59,805 bases of DNA, taken from Sphingobacteriaceae bacterium (GTDB lineage: Bacteria > Bacteroidota > Bacteroidia > Sphingobacteriales > Sphingobacteriaceae). The notes beneath the pieces are model-generated. The model was not told the origin of the DNA and did not search any database. It saw only the letters and a list, made by a program, of their open reading frames with translations. Of this stretch, positions 15,907 through 24,341 are shown one piece after another (the first letter of the stretch is position 1; the number at the start of each line of letters is the position of its first letter). The position numbers and the translations under genes were made by a program. Location of the stretch: positions 1 through 59,805 of the forward strand of contig JAHEGO010000004.1 of the NCBI GenBank assembly GCA_024645045.1, read 5' to 3'.

Positions 15907-17520
15907 TTAATTCTGAATAATAACTTTTTTGAAATATGCTAAATTATCCAATTTTATTTTTAAAATGTAAACACCATTCGCTAAGAATTCAGTGTTAATA
16001 TTTTTATCTTTCCCTGTTAAAATTTTTTCTCCGAATAAAGAAAAAATATTCCACTCTATTATTGTGCTATTGCATTGAATAGTTAAATTATCTTTAGCAG
16101 GATTAGGGTAAATACTTGGAACATCTTTAAACGATTCACTGATATTTGTATTTTTAGCATGCACAGTATAACTAAATGCAACTTCACCATTTTTATGTAA
16201 TCCATTTAAAGTATCTGCAGGCAAATAAGCTCTTACATAATCTACTTTAACCTCTTGTGCGCTTACACTTACCCTAATGTGTCCAGTACCGTCAAGTGTA
16301 TCTGATGTATATGCATCGGCATTGGCTAACTTTCCAATTTGATAAGTAGAGTCACTTGGCATCGGAACTGCTTGGTAGGTAATGCCATCTAGCACTTCAT
16401 GAGCGAAAACATGGTCATGCCCTTGAAAGAAAATATTTACGCCATTATCTATAAATAACTGGTGAATTGGTTTTGCAAAATTAGGCCTATTGCTTGCAAA
16501 AGTATAGCTTGTTCCATTGGCTTCGTATCCGCCCCATTCAAATAGTTTTGCATTGGTAATGCCTCCTCTTCCCTGACCTCTGATATGATGCGCAAATACA
16601 AATTTATATTTCGCTTGACTATTTTCTAATGTATTTTTAAGCCAATTGTATTGGGGTAATCCTAAAGACCATTCCCAGTTTTTTGGTTTTGCAGAGGTGT
16701 CGCATTGGTCACGATAAACATCTAAAACAATAAATAAAGCATCGCCCCAATTCCAAGCATAATAATTTTCTGGCAAGCCAACCCCATAAGGTTCAACTTC
16801 GGTATTGCCAGTATAAAAATTATTTGGGAAGGGGTTTGGATAATAATATTTTCTAGCAAGAGTAGCATTAATACTTAAGTTGTTTGGTGGAGTTTTTAAT
16901 TTGTAGAAGTCGTTTTCTCCTTCATGATTTCCAAGGCAAACATAAAATGGAACAGAGTGGCAAATGCTACCCAGATAAGGCCTATAATATTTGTGTAATT
17001 CATCTAGATCTGAAGCCGTGATGGTGTTTGGGTTATGGTCATCACCGAAAATATCACCAAGTGAGATCATAAAATCAGGTTTGTCTTTTGCTTGGTTTTT
17101 TAAGCAGAGATTATAAATACTTGGAATGCCTTTTTTATCATATAGGTGTTCGTCTGCTTCAATGGTAAATGTAAAACCATTGCCTTTTGCTTTTTGTGTA
17201 CTAAAAGTATATTCTGGTGTAAAATTATAAAAACTAGCAATTGGCGATTTATATTTTACTCGATAAAAATATCTTGTATTAGCATTTAAAGAAATTAAAT
17301 CTATTTCTTCTGGAATGTTAGCATTTGCTTGAAAGCTGACGGAATTAAATTGGTAAATACCTGCGCTAGTTCCATATTCAACAATAAATTCAGATGTTTC
17401 CCCAAATAGAATACTTAAAGTAATACTGCTGTCTGTTGGCCTTCCTAAAATAATATTTTGTGATTTGGCTGAAATGAAAATCACGGAAAGAAAAATTAAG
17501 AGAATGGTTTTTCTATACAT
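15907..17520 (-). CDS. T9SS-secreted metallophosphoesterase, copy 1
   Basis: A 537-residue protein with the same architecture as the gene after it: signal peptide, Fn3-like domain starting NIILGRPTDSSITLSILFG, phosphoesterase motifs EADEHLY, ISLGDIFGDD, CLGNHEGE, FAHHIRGQG and FFQGHDHVFA, and a sorting domain beginning PSIYPNPAKDN. The exported dinuclear-metal hydrolase probably acts at the cell surface after T9SS export. The two paralogues diverge substantially, indicating an old tandem duplication. Confidence 0.88.
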   Translation of the reverse strand: MYRKTILLIFLSVIFISAKSQNIILGRPTDSSITLSILFGETSEFIVEYGTSAGIYQFNSVSFQANANIPEEIDLISLNANTRYFYRVKYKSPIASFYNFTPEYTFSTQKAKGNGFTFTIEADEHLYDKKGIPSIYNLCLKNQAKDKPDFMISLGDIFGDDHNPNTITASDLDELHKYYRPYLGSICHSVPFYVCLGNHEGENDFYKLKTPPNNLSINATLARKYYYPNPFPNNFYTGNTEVEPYGVGLPENYYAWNWGDALFIVLDVYRDQCDTSAKPKNWEWSLGLPQYNWLKNTLENSQAKYKFVFAHHIRGQGRGGITNAKLFEWGGYEANGTSYTFASNRPNFAKPIHQLFIDNGVNIFFQGHDHVFAHEVLDGITYQAVPMPSDSTYQIGKLANADAYTSDTLDGTGHIRVSVSAQEVKVDYVRAYLPADTLNGLHKNGEVAFSYTVHAKNTNISESFKDVPSIYPNPAKDNLTIQCNSTIIEWNIFSLFGEKILTGKDKNINTEFLANGVYILKIKLDNLAYFKKVIIQN

Positions 17521-17607
17521 TGCTTCGGGTTTTTATTACAAATAATTAGAAGACAAATTATTAAAAAACCCTCATTTAAAATGTTAAAATCTCGAAAAAC
17601 AACGATT

Positions 17608-18219
17608 TTATTCTTTTCGTCCTATAAATCGTATAACAGAGCCTAATCCGACGTGAAAAGAGCCTTCAGAAAGTTCGACTTCTGTTTCGATTAATTCAAT
17701 AATTTCAAAACCTTGGAAGTCTTTTTTAATTTCTTCCAATGAAAATAATTGATTGAAATCTTTTGGACCACCTACTTTAGGGTTTTCACTATTATGTTTA
17801 AGATGATTTTTACTAAATGCCTCAAAAATAATTATACCACCAGGTTTTAAATAGGTAATTAATTGTTGATGGCATTTTGATTTTATGGAAGAAGGGAAAT
17901 GAGCATAAATCATAACTAATGCATCAAAACTATTTACGTCATATGCTAGCGTTTGAATATCTCCAACAGTATAATCAATACTAACTTGGTTTTTTTTAGC
18001 CAATTTTTCGGCTTTCATTTTTCCAAATTCACTTAAGTCAAATGCGGAAACATCCCATCCTAAACATGCAGCAAATACGGCATTTCTTCCTTCGCCTTCC
18101 GCTGCAAATAATGCTTTACCCGTATTAAACTGTGGCATTGTTTCTTTTAAAAAAACATTTGGATTTTCTCCGTAAGCAAAGTCTTCGCTGCTATAGCGTT
18201 CGTCCCAATGTGCTTTCAT
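17608..18219 (-). CDS. Class I SAM-dependent methyltransferase (TehB-like)
   Basis: A 203-residue protein with the start WDERYSSEDFAYGENPNVFL, common to a TehB/thiopurine-like methyltransferase group, the SAM-binding AAEGEGRNAVFAACLGWDVSAFD, and the YAHFPSS motif. The substrate is not evident; tellurite or small-molecule methylation is possible. The conserved N-terminus confirms the start at 18219, so it really overlaps the upstream gene by 29 bp and the two are translationally linked. Confidence 0.85.
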   Translation of the reverse strand: MKAHWDERYSSEDFAYGENPNVFLKETMPQFNTGKALFAAEGEGRNAVFAACLGWDVSAFDLSEFGKMKAEKLAKKNQVSIDYTVGDIQTLAYDVNSFDALVMIYAHFPSSIKSKCHQQLITYLKPGGIIIFEAFSKNHLKHNSENPKVGGPKDFNQLFSLEEIKKDFQGFEIIELIETEVELSEGSFHVGLGSVIRFIGRKE

Positions 18220-18709
18220 TTATTTCTTTTATAATTGGTGAAATTAATTCCGATTCATTTGTTCCGATTAAAATTTTACTGCCAGACTTTAAAGTTAATT
18301 GTATGCCCATATTTCCATACATATTATATGCCATGCCGTTCATTCCGAATCTAATTCCCCATCCACCATATTCTAGAATAGGTTTGTATTTTCGTATTTC
18401 ACAGCTAGCTACATCTTCCCAGTTAATTGTCTTTTTGATTTTTTTAAAGTTATTTAATTGTATTGTAATCGAATGCTCACTGATAATTGTTGTAAGACAA
18501 ATTCTACTAAATAAAAAACAAAAGACAAGGAAAAGTAAAGTGGAAATAATTAGTCCTTTGTCTCCTGTAGGATTATTACCGAACGGTATTTTAAAATACA
18601 ATTGTTGAATGATGCCATAAAAAAACACCAGGTTAATAGCTCCGAGTAAAATCCAAACCCATTTTTGTTTAAACTTTTGTTTTTCGACAAATAAGACTTT
18701 TGTTTCCAT
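18191..18709 (-). CDS. Small membrane protein with two helices and a PH-like domain
   Basis: A 172-residue protein with two membrane helices (about residues 17-35 and 50-72), followed by a beta-rich domain with the motif YKPILEYGGWGIRFGMNG and GIQLTLKSGSKILIGTNE. This pattern occurs in a family of uncharacterised bacterial PH-like membrane proteins; the function is unknown. It overlaps the methyltransferase start by 29 bp. Confidence 0.75.
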   Translation of the reverse strand: METKVLFVEKQKFKQKWVWILLGAINLVFFYGIIQQLYFKIPFGNNPTGDKGLIISTLLFLVFCFLFSRICLTTIISEHSITIQLNNFKKIKKTINWEDVASCEIRKYKPILEYGGWGIRFGMNGMAYNMYGNMGIQLTLKSGSKILIGTNESELISPIIKEINESTLGRTL

Positions 18710-18911
18710 AAAATAGTAATTCTAATATGTTCAAATTTAATCTTTTGTAAGAAAATAAATAGGAATTATTTTCCCTATTTAATATGGGCTAGCTAATTGG
18801 TTTAATGAATAAAAATTTTGGCATTATGTTAAACAATGATATTTATCAGGAAATTATATTATTTTAGACTTGGTATTTGAAACAATTTCTAGCCTATTAA
18901 ATAAAGAAAAA

Positions 18912-19445
18912 ATGAAAAGAAGGTTAATTTTTACGCTATTATTTATTTTAATTGTTAATGTAATTTTTGCACAAGGTATTTCTCCATCTAAGCTGGAAGA
19001 GCCAGGTTTTGCCATATATCTGAATGGACCAACGGGTTTTATTAGTAAAATTAGAGTTAAGGCAGAAATTCGAATGGATAACAAAACATCAATAATAGGT
19101 TCCTATTCTGATTATCATTTATGGGTTGGGAACCAGAGTTATTTAGAATTTAGAAAATACAAGTCAAAGGCAATGGGGGTGCAATCTTATCATTATGGTA
19201 AATTGGGAAGAGGTCAATCAAATGATGGTAGGTATATCTTAGCCGGATTTGGTTGGGGAACGCAAAGATTAATTGGCAAAGAAAAACGTTTTTTTATCGA
19301 CTACTCACGTGGCTTTAAATTATGCCCAAAAATAAATAATGGTGACTTGGAAAGGGATATGAATGGAGGTTTCAGAGGCTTGTTTTATTTATTAGGTCCA
19401 GGTGCAATCTATGATGTTAACATAAACATTGGATATCGCTTTTAG
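18912..19445 (+). CDS. Exported, probably outer-membrane protein of unknown function
   Basis: A 177-residue protein with a clear signal peptide (MKRRLIFTLLFILIVNVIFAQ). The mature part alternates aromatic and polar residues and ends in NIGYRF, the terminal Phe typical of outer-membrane barrels. The frame is open to 18870, but the ATG at 18912 gives the signal peptide directly. No family recognised. The stop overlaps the convergent SbtA-like gene by 4 bp. The 202-bp gap upstream shows only a short AT-rich inverted repeat and no convincing promoter. Confidence 0.65.
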   Translation: MKRRLIFTLLFILIVNVIFAQGISPSKLEEPGFAIYLNGPTGFISKIRVKAEIRMDNKTSIIGSYSDYHLWVGNQSYLEFRKYKSKAMGVQSYHYGKLGRGQSNDGRYILAGFGWGTQRLIGKEKRFFIDYSRGFKLCPKINNGDLERDMNGGFRGLFYLLGPGAIYDVNINIGYRF

Positions 19446-20404
19446 CAATTTTGAATTACTAGAAAATATAGTGGCATTCCAATAGTTATGTTTACAGGAA
19501 AAGTTAAAGCGAGTGCCATTGGCAAATACAACCCTGGGTTAGCTTTAGGAACAGATATTTTCATGGCTGCTGGAACCGCAATATAAGAAGCACTAGCTGC
19601 TAAAATTGAAAACATAAACCTGTTTGTTACATCTGTAGTAATTAAAGAACTTATGAGTGCAATTACACAGCCATTAATCAATGGGATTAAAATCGCAAAT
19701 AAAATTGGGAACCATCCAAATGAAAAGAATGACTTTAATTTTTTGCCACTTGTAATTCCCATATCTAATAGAAAAATTGCTAGAAATCCTTTAAATAGAT
19801 CATTAGTAAATGGCTTTATTCCTTCTGCTTGTTTTGCATTTGCAACAAAACCGATGAATAAACTTCCAAGAATTAAAAGCACGCTGCCATTTGTAAATGA
19901 ATGATGAATAGCATCTCGCTTTTTTATTATTTCATTTTCATCTTTATTAAATGTAGAGATGAGTAAAAGTCCCATGATTATAGCGGGTGATTCCATTAGC
20001 GCCATTATGGCAACCATTTGACCGTGAAGATTTAGTTGATGAGATTCGAGATATGAAACTGCGCTAACAAAAGTTACAGCGCTCACAGATCCATATGCGG
20101 CTGAGATTGCGCCTGAATCAAATACACTTAATTTTCTTTTTAAAATAAAGAAAGTATAAATTGGAATGATAAGTGAAATGAAAATTCCAAATAAAATTGA
20201 CAAACCTGTTTCACTTGTAATCGTTTCATGAGAGAGTTCTTGCCCTCCTTTAAAACCAATAGCAAATAATAAATATAGCGAAATGAATTTTGAAGAGTTT
20301 GGAGGTATTTCTAAATCGCTTTTTAAGTATACCGCTATAATGCCAAGAATAAAAAAAAGTAAAGCGGGATTAGTTAAGTTATCAAGAAGCAAATTGTAAT
20401 TCAT
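19442..20404 (-). CDS. SbtA-like sodium-dependent bicarbonate transporter
   Basis: A 320-residue polytopic protein with about ten hydrophobic segments. The features of the SbtA/DUF897 family are visible: NLTNPALLFFILGI at the N-terminus, AIGFKGGQEL, and the paired ISAAYGSVSAVTFVSAVSYLE and AASASYIAVPAAMK segments of the two inverted repeats. Cyanobacterial SbtA imports bicarbonate with Na; in heterotrophs it may feed carboxylation reactions, and other anions are possible. No SbtB-type PII partner is adjacent. Confidence 0.85.
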   Translation of the reverse strand: MNYNLLLDNLTNPALLFFILGIIAVYLKSDLEIPPNSSKFISLYLLFAIGFKGGQELSHETITSETGLSILFGIFISLIIPIYTFFILKRKLSVFDSGAISAAYGSVSAVTFVSAVSYLESHQLNLHGQMVAIMALMESPAIIMGLLLISTFNKDENEIIKKRDAIHHSFTNGSVLLILGSLFIGFVANAKQAEGIKPFTNDLFKGFLAIFLLDMGITSGKKLKSFFSFGWFPILFAILIPLINGCVIALISSLITTDVTNRFMFSILAASASYIAVPAAMKISVPKANPGLYLPMALALTFPVNITIGMPLYFLVIQNC

Positions 20405-20556
20405 ATCTTATTTGAAATAATAAAACCTTTTTTCTTCGGCTTAAAAATAAATGTGTTTTTAAAGCAAGGGTTTTGTTTTTTTACATTTTAGTACCGGATA
20501 AAGATATTAGCAAATCTTTTATTAAATAAATTTTGTTAAAAAATAATTACAACTAT

Positions 20557-20587
20557 TTGATATATAGTATTTTATATTTTTAATTTG
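20557..20587 (+). promoter_or_regulatory. Promoter of the tetR-ABC export operon
   Basis: TTG (20557-20559), 20-nt spacer, TTAATTTG (20580-20587; 7 of 8 positions of TAnnTTTG). The start of transcription would fall near 20594, inside the palindromic operator. Confidence 0.5.
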
Positions 20588-20590
20588 CAT

Positions 20591-20611
20591 TATAATAGTA
20601 TTACTATTATA
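20591..20611. promoter_or_regulatory. Perfect 21-bp palindrome, likely TetR operator
   Basis: TATAATAGTA-T-TACTATTATA has perfect 10-bp arms around one base. It begins 3 bp after the -7 box and ends 22 bp before the regulator's ATG. Position and symmetry are those of an autoregulatory TetR operator blocking transcription initiation. Confidence 0.7.
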
Positions 20612-20633
20612 TTTGTTAATATTACAATTACTA

Positions 20634-21314
20634 ATGGAAGATTTATTATCAAATTTAAAGATCGTTGTGAATGAAGGTTTATTTCAAATAGAACCTTCAA
20701 CAAGTAAAATTGGCAAGAAAATAGTGCTCAATTCTGTAGATATGATTGCAGAATTGGGTTTTGAAAAGTTTACTTTTAAAAAACTAGGTGAAGTAATTGG
20801 TTCGCCAGAAGCGTCTATTTACCGATATTTTAAAAGTAAAAATCAACTATTATCTTATTTGGTTTCTTGGTATTGGGCATGGATGGAGTACCAATTAGTG
20901 TTTGAAACCAAAAATATTGTTTCGCCAAATATTAGGTTAGAAAAATCTATTGCTTTAGTATTATCAAACACAACAGATAATTTTTCAGTTGAAGGTATTG
21001 ATCTTAAAAAATTACATCAAATCATAATTTCAGAGTCTATTAAGTCATATTTAACTAAAGATGTAGACATTGCAAATAAAGAAGGTGCATTCCAAAATTA
21101 CAAACAATTTGTAGAGCGAATTTCTAAAATTATTATAGAAATAAATCCAGACTACAAATATCCTCAAATGCTATTAACTACAATTATTGAAGGTGCTCAT
21201 TTGCAGGTTTTCTTTGGCGAACATTTACCTCGACTTACAAACAGACAAAAATCTGCAAGTTATATAACTAAATTTTACACTAATCTTGTTCAACAATCTA
21301 TTAAAGCTAAATAA
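20634..21314 (+). CDS. TetR/AcrR family transcriptional regulator
   Basis: A 226-residue protein with an N-terminal TetR DNA-binding domain: FTFKKLGEVIGSPEASIYRYFKSKNQLLSYLVSWYW is the helix-turn-helix and following helix (about residues 40-75). The remaining ~150 residues are the helical ligand/dimer domain. The frame is open to a TTG at 20613, but that is at the edge of the operator; ATG 20634 gives a natural leader. It ends with a 1-base overlap with the ABC gene, so it is the first gene of the export operon and probably represses it through the 20591-20611 palindrome. Confidence 0.9.
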   Translation: MEDLLSNLKIVVNEGLFQIEPSTSKIGKKIVLNSVDMIAELGFEKFTFKKLGEVIGSPEASIYRYFKSKNQLLSYLVSWYWAWMEYQLVFETKNIVSPNIRLEKSIALVLSNTTDNFSVEGIDLKKLHQIIISESIKSYLTKDVDIANKEGAFQNYKQFVERISKIIIEINPDYKYPQMLLTTIIEGAHLQVFFGEHLPRLTNRQKSASYITKFYTNLVQQSIKAK

Positions 21315-22972
21315 TGAAGACTTCATATCAAAGGTTATTATCATTGCTTAAACCAGACCGTAAAGAAATTTATCAAGTTTATACTTATGCATTCTTTAAA
21401 GGCATCATAGCCCTTTCTTTGCCATTGGGAATTCAATCAATAATTAATCTGATTCAAGGTGGAAGCGTTTCTGTTTCTTGGATTGTATTAGTATTTATTG
21501 TAATACTAGGCATTGCAATGGGTGGATATATTCAACTAATGCAAATGAGGATTACCGAAACAATTCAGCAAAATATTTTTACACGCGCTGCTTTTGATTT
21601 TACTTTTAGGATACCTAAAATTAAATTCGAGGAAATAAATAAATATTATGCACCAGAATTGATGAACCGTTTTTTTGATATATTAACACTTCAAAAAAGT
21701 TTATCTAAAGTTATAATTGATTTTTCAACTGCTATCTTACAAATTATTTTTGGGTTAATTTTATTATCTCTTTATCATTCTTTCTTTATTGTTTTTAGCT
21801 TTTTATTAGTTGTATTAGTTTATTTTATTATAAAACTAACAATAAAAAAAGGATTAGAAACAAGCCTAGCGGAGTCTAAATATAAGTATAAGGTTGTTTC
21901 TTGGTTTGAAGAATTAGCTAGAGCAAAAGATTCATTTAAACTAGCAGGTGAAACAAATTTACCAGAATTAAAAACAGATGAACGTGTTTTTGGATATCTA
22001 GAATCAAGAGAAAGCCATTTCCAAATTTTACAAAAACAATACAAACTACTTTTGTTTTTTAAAATTATAGTTGCTTTTGGATTGCTAATTGTTGGTGGGC
22101 TATTAGTATTGAATCAACAAATGAACATTGGACAGTTTGTTGCCGCTGAGATAATTATTCTTTTAGTAATTGATTCATCTGAAAAAATAATATTAAATCT
22201 AGAAAGCATATTTGATATTCTTTCTTCATTAGAGAAACTTGGACAGATTACAGATTTAGAATTAGATGGTCAATTCAACCATTCATCATTACAGAATGAT
22301 ATAACCAGCCCTATTCAAGTAGAATTAAAAAACCTAAACTTTACCTATCCAGGAAGGTCAAATGCAGTCATTAAAAACATAAATTATACTTTCGAGCCAA
22401 ATAAAATTTATAGTATCACAGGCAAAAATGGATCTGGAAAATCTACACTTCTGCATTTGATAAGTGGATTGTATCGCGCTCAGTCAGGAAGCGTTTGTAT
22501 AAATAACCTACCAATTTTAAATTATGACCTTTCAAAACTTTACAATGTAGTTGGTAATGCTTTGGAAGAAGAAACAATTTTTGAAGGAACATTTTTAGAA
22601 AACATCACATTAGGCAGATCGCATATTACAATTAATGATGTGATGTGGGCAATTGAAAATGTTTTTTTAAATGAATATGTCAAAGAGTTACCCAAAGGCT
22701 TAGATACCTTAATTGATGTTTCCGGGTCTAAGTTGTCTAAAAGTATCATTCAAAAAATAATTATTGCTAGAAGTATAGTGAATAAGCCTAAGTTGATTTT
22801 ATTTGAAAACAACATAGACTTAATAGAAGAAAATGAACGAAATATTATTATTGATTTTTTAACAAATAAATCGAATGGATGGACTTTAATTAGCAATACA
22901 GGAAATAAGTACTTTCAAGAAAAATCAGATAAGGTTATTTACATGAATGAAGGAGAGATTGTAGATAACTAA
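21314..22972 (+). CDS. ABC half-transporter with degenerate ATPase domain
   Basis: A 552-residue protein with a six-helix exporter-type membrane domain (about residues 1-300) and a C-terminal nucleotide-binding domain. Walker A is intact (GKNGSGKST, 370-378). Other catalytic elements are not canonical: the LSGGQ signature reads SGSKLSKS (470-477), the Walker B Asp is Phe497 (LILFEN, Glu498 kept), the H-loop His is replaced in ISNTG (Asn528), and the Q-loop Gln is absent. The frame is intact and tightly coupled to its neighbours, so it is not a pseudogene. It probably forms a type I-like export system with the HlyD and TolC proteins that follow; the substrate is unknown. Confidence 0.88.
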   Translation: MKTSYQRLLSLLKPDRKEIYQVYTYAFFKGIIALSLPLGIQSIINLIQGGSVSVSWIVLVFIVILGIAMGGYIQLMQMRITETIQQNIFTRAAFDFTFRIPKIKFEEINKYYAPELMNRFFDILTLQKSLSKVIIDFSTAILQIIFGLILLSLYHSFFIVFSFLLVVLVYFIIKLTIKKGLETSLAESKYKYKVVSWFEELARAKDSFKLAGETNLPELKTDERVFGYLESRESHFQILQKQYKLLLFFKIIVAFGLLIVGGLLVLNQQMNIGQFVAAEIIILLVIDSSEKIILNLESIFDILSSLEKLGQITDLELDGQFNHSSLQNDITSPIQVELKNLNFTYPGRSNAVIKNINYTFEPNKIYSITGKNGSGKSTLLHLISGLYRAQSGSVCINNLPILNYDLSKLYNVVGNALEEETIFEGTFLENITLGRSHITINDVMWAIENVFLNEYVKELPKGLDTLIDVSGSKLSKSIIQKIIIARSIVNKPKLILFENNIDLIEENERNIIIDFLTNKSNGWTLISNTGNKYFQEKSDKVIYMNEGEIVDN

Positions 22973-23015
22973 TCAATAAAAAATTATTTAATTACTTTAA
23001 AAAGAAATTTATTAA

Positions 23016-24341
23016 ATGGAGAAATATAAGTCATTTCAATTATTAGCTGAGCGAGTAAATAGCAGAATTTTAATCAAATCTCTCTATTATTTATTAGCTA
23101 TAATGCTTGTAATATTTTTTTTACCATGGACTCAAAATATTAGGTCTAATGCTAAAGTAACCTCTCTTCAACCAAGTCAAAGACCGCAAACCATTCATTC
23201 AATTATTGCTGGAAGAATTGAAAAGTGGTATGTACAAGAGGGGCAATTTGTGAAGCAAGGAGATACAATTCTATTTATCAGTGAGGTAAAAGCAGAATAC
23301 CTAGATCCTAATTTAATTGAAAATACAGATCAGCAGCTGAAGTCGAAAGAGTTTGCAGTAAAATCTTATATGGAAAAAATCAAATCGACAGACGTTCAAA
23401 TCGATGCGATTATCAATTCAAGAAAGTTAAAACTTGAACAAGCAGAAAATAAATTAATTCAAGCAAAATTAAAGGTTCAAAATGATAGCGTTAAATTATC
23501 TGCATCAATTATAAATAATAAAATTGCTAAAGAACAATTGATTCGGATGGAGGAACTTTATAAGGAAGGTTTGAAATCACTAACAGATTTAGAAGCAAGG
23601 AAACTGAAATTTCAAGAGACACAAGCAAAAGTTATTTCTGACGAAACAGTTTTAATTAGCAGTAAAAATGAAATATTGAATGCGAAGTTAGAGTTGCAGA
23701 GTATAAATGCTGATTTTCGAGATAAAATTGCAAAATCAGAATCAGATAAGTTTGCAACATTGTCTAATATGTATGATGCGGAAGCAGTTGTTTCTAAGCT
23801 GCAGAATCAATTTGTAAATTATAGTATACGCTCAGGTATGTATTATATTTTAGCTCCACAAGATGGGTATATTACTCAAGCAATTCAATCTGGAATTGGT
23901 GAAACGATTAAGGAAGGTGCCGAAATAGTAAGTATCATGCCAGCAGATTACGAATTAGCAATTGAAATGTTTGTAAATCCAATGGATATTCCATTGCTTG
24001 AGAAAGGGCAACATGTGCAAGTTCAATTTGATGGGTGGCCTTCAGTGATATTTTCAGGATGGCCTGGTATTTCATATGGAACATATGGAGGTAAGATTGT
24101 AGCTATTGATAATTTTATAAATGAAAGTGGAAAATATAGGGTACTTGTCTCACATGATAAGAACTACCCAAATTGGCCAAAAGAATTAAGACTAGGTGCA
24201 GGTGCTAGTGCAATGTCGTTGTTGAAAGAGGTTCCTATTTGGTATGAACTTTGGAGGCAGGTAAATGGATTTCCACCTGATTACTATAAAAATCAAACTT
24301 CAGATATTAAATTAAAAAAAGGAACTGATGATAAGAAGTAA
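23016..24341 (+). CDS. HlyD-family membrane fusion (adaptor) protein
   Basis: A 441-residue protein with one N-terminal membrane helix (about residues 24-42), a split biotinyl-lipoyl domain (first half SIIAGRIEKWYVQEGQFVKQGDTILFI, second half near YYILAPQDGYITQAIQSGIGE), a long coiled-coil hairpin (about 105-275) and a beta-barrel C-terminal part. It bridges the inner-membrane transporter to the outer-membrane channel. It lies 43 bp after the ABC gene and overlaps the TolC-like gene by 14 bp. Confidence 0.92.
   Translation: MEKYKSFQLLAERVNSRILIKSLYYLLAIMLVIFFLPWTQNIRSNAKVTSLQPSQRPQTIHSIIAGRIEKWYVQEGQFVKQGDTILFISEVKAEYLDPNLIENTDQQLKSKEFAVKSYMEKIKSTDVQIDAIINSRKLKLEQAENKLIQAKLKVQNDSVKLSASIINNKIAKEQLIRMEELYKEGLKSLTDLEARKLKFQETQAKVISDETVLISSKNEILNAKLELQSINADFRDKIAKSESDKFATLSNMYDAEAVVSKLQNQFVNYSIRSGMYYILAPQDGYITQAIQSGIGETIKEGAEIVSIMPADYELAIEMFVNPMDIPLLEKGQHVQVQFDGWPSVIFSGWPGISYGTYGGKIVAIDNFINESGKYRVLVSHDKNYPNWPKELRLGAGASAMSLLKEVPIWYELWRQVNGFPPDYYKNQTSDIKLKKGTDDKK

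Noticed and set aside
18191-18219. Frameshift between the PH-like membrane protein and the methyltransferase
   Set aside because: Both proteins are complete with their own conserved ends; the overlap is a genuine gene overlap, not a broken fusion.
21314-22972. ABC transporter as a pseudogene
   Set aside because: The motifs are degenerate but the frame is intact, overlaps tetR by one base, and is followed by intact partner genes, so it is more likely a divergent functional protein.
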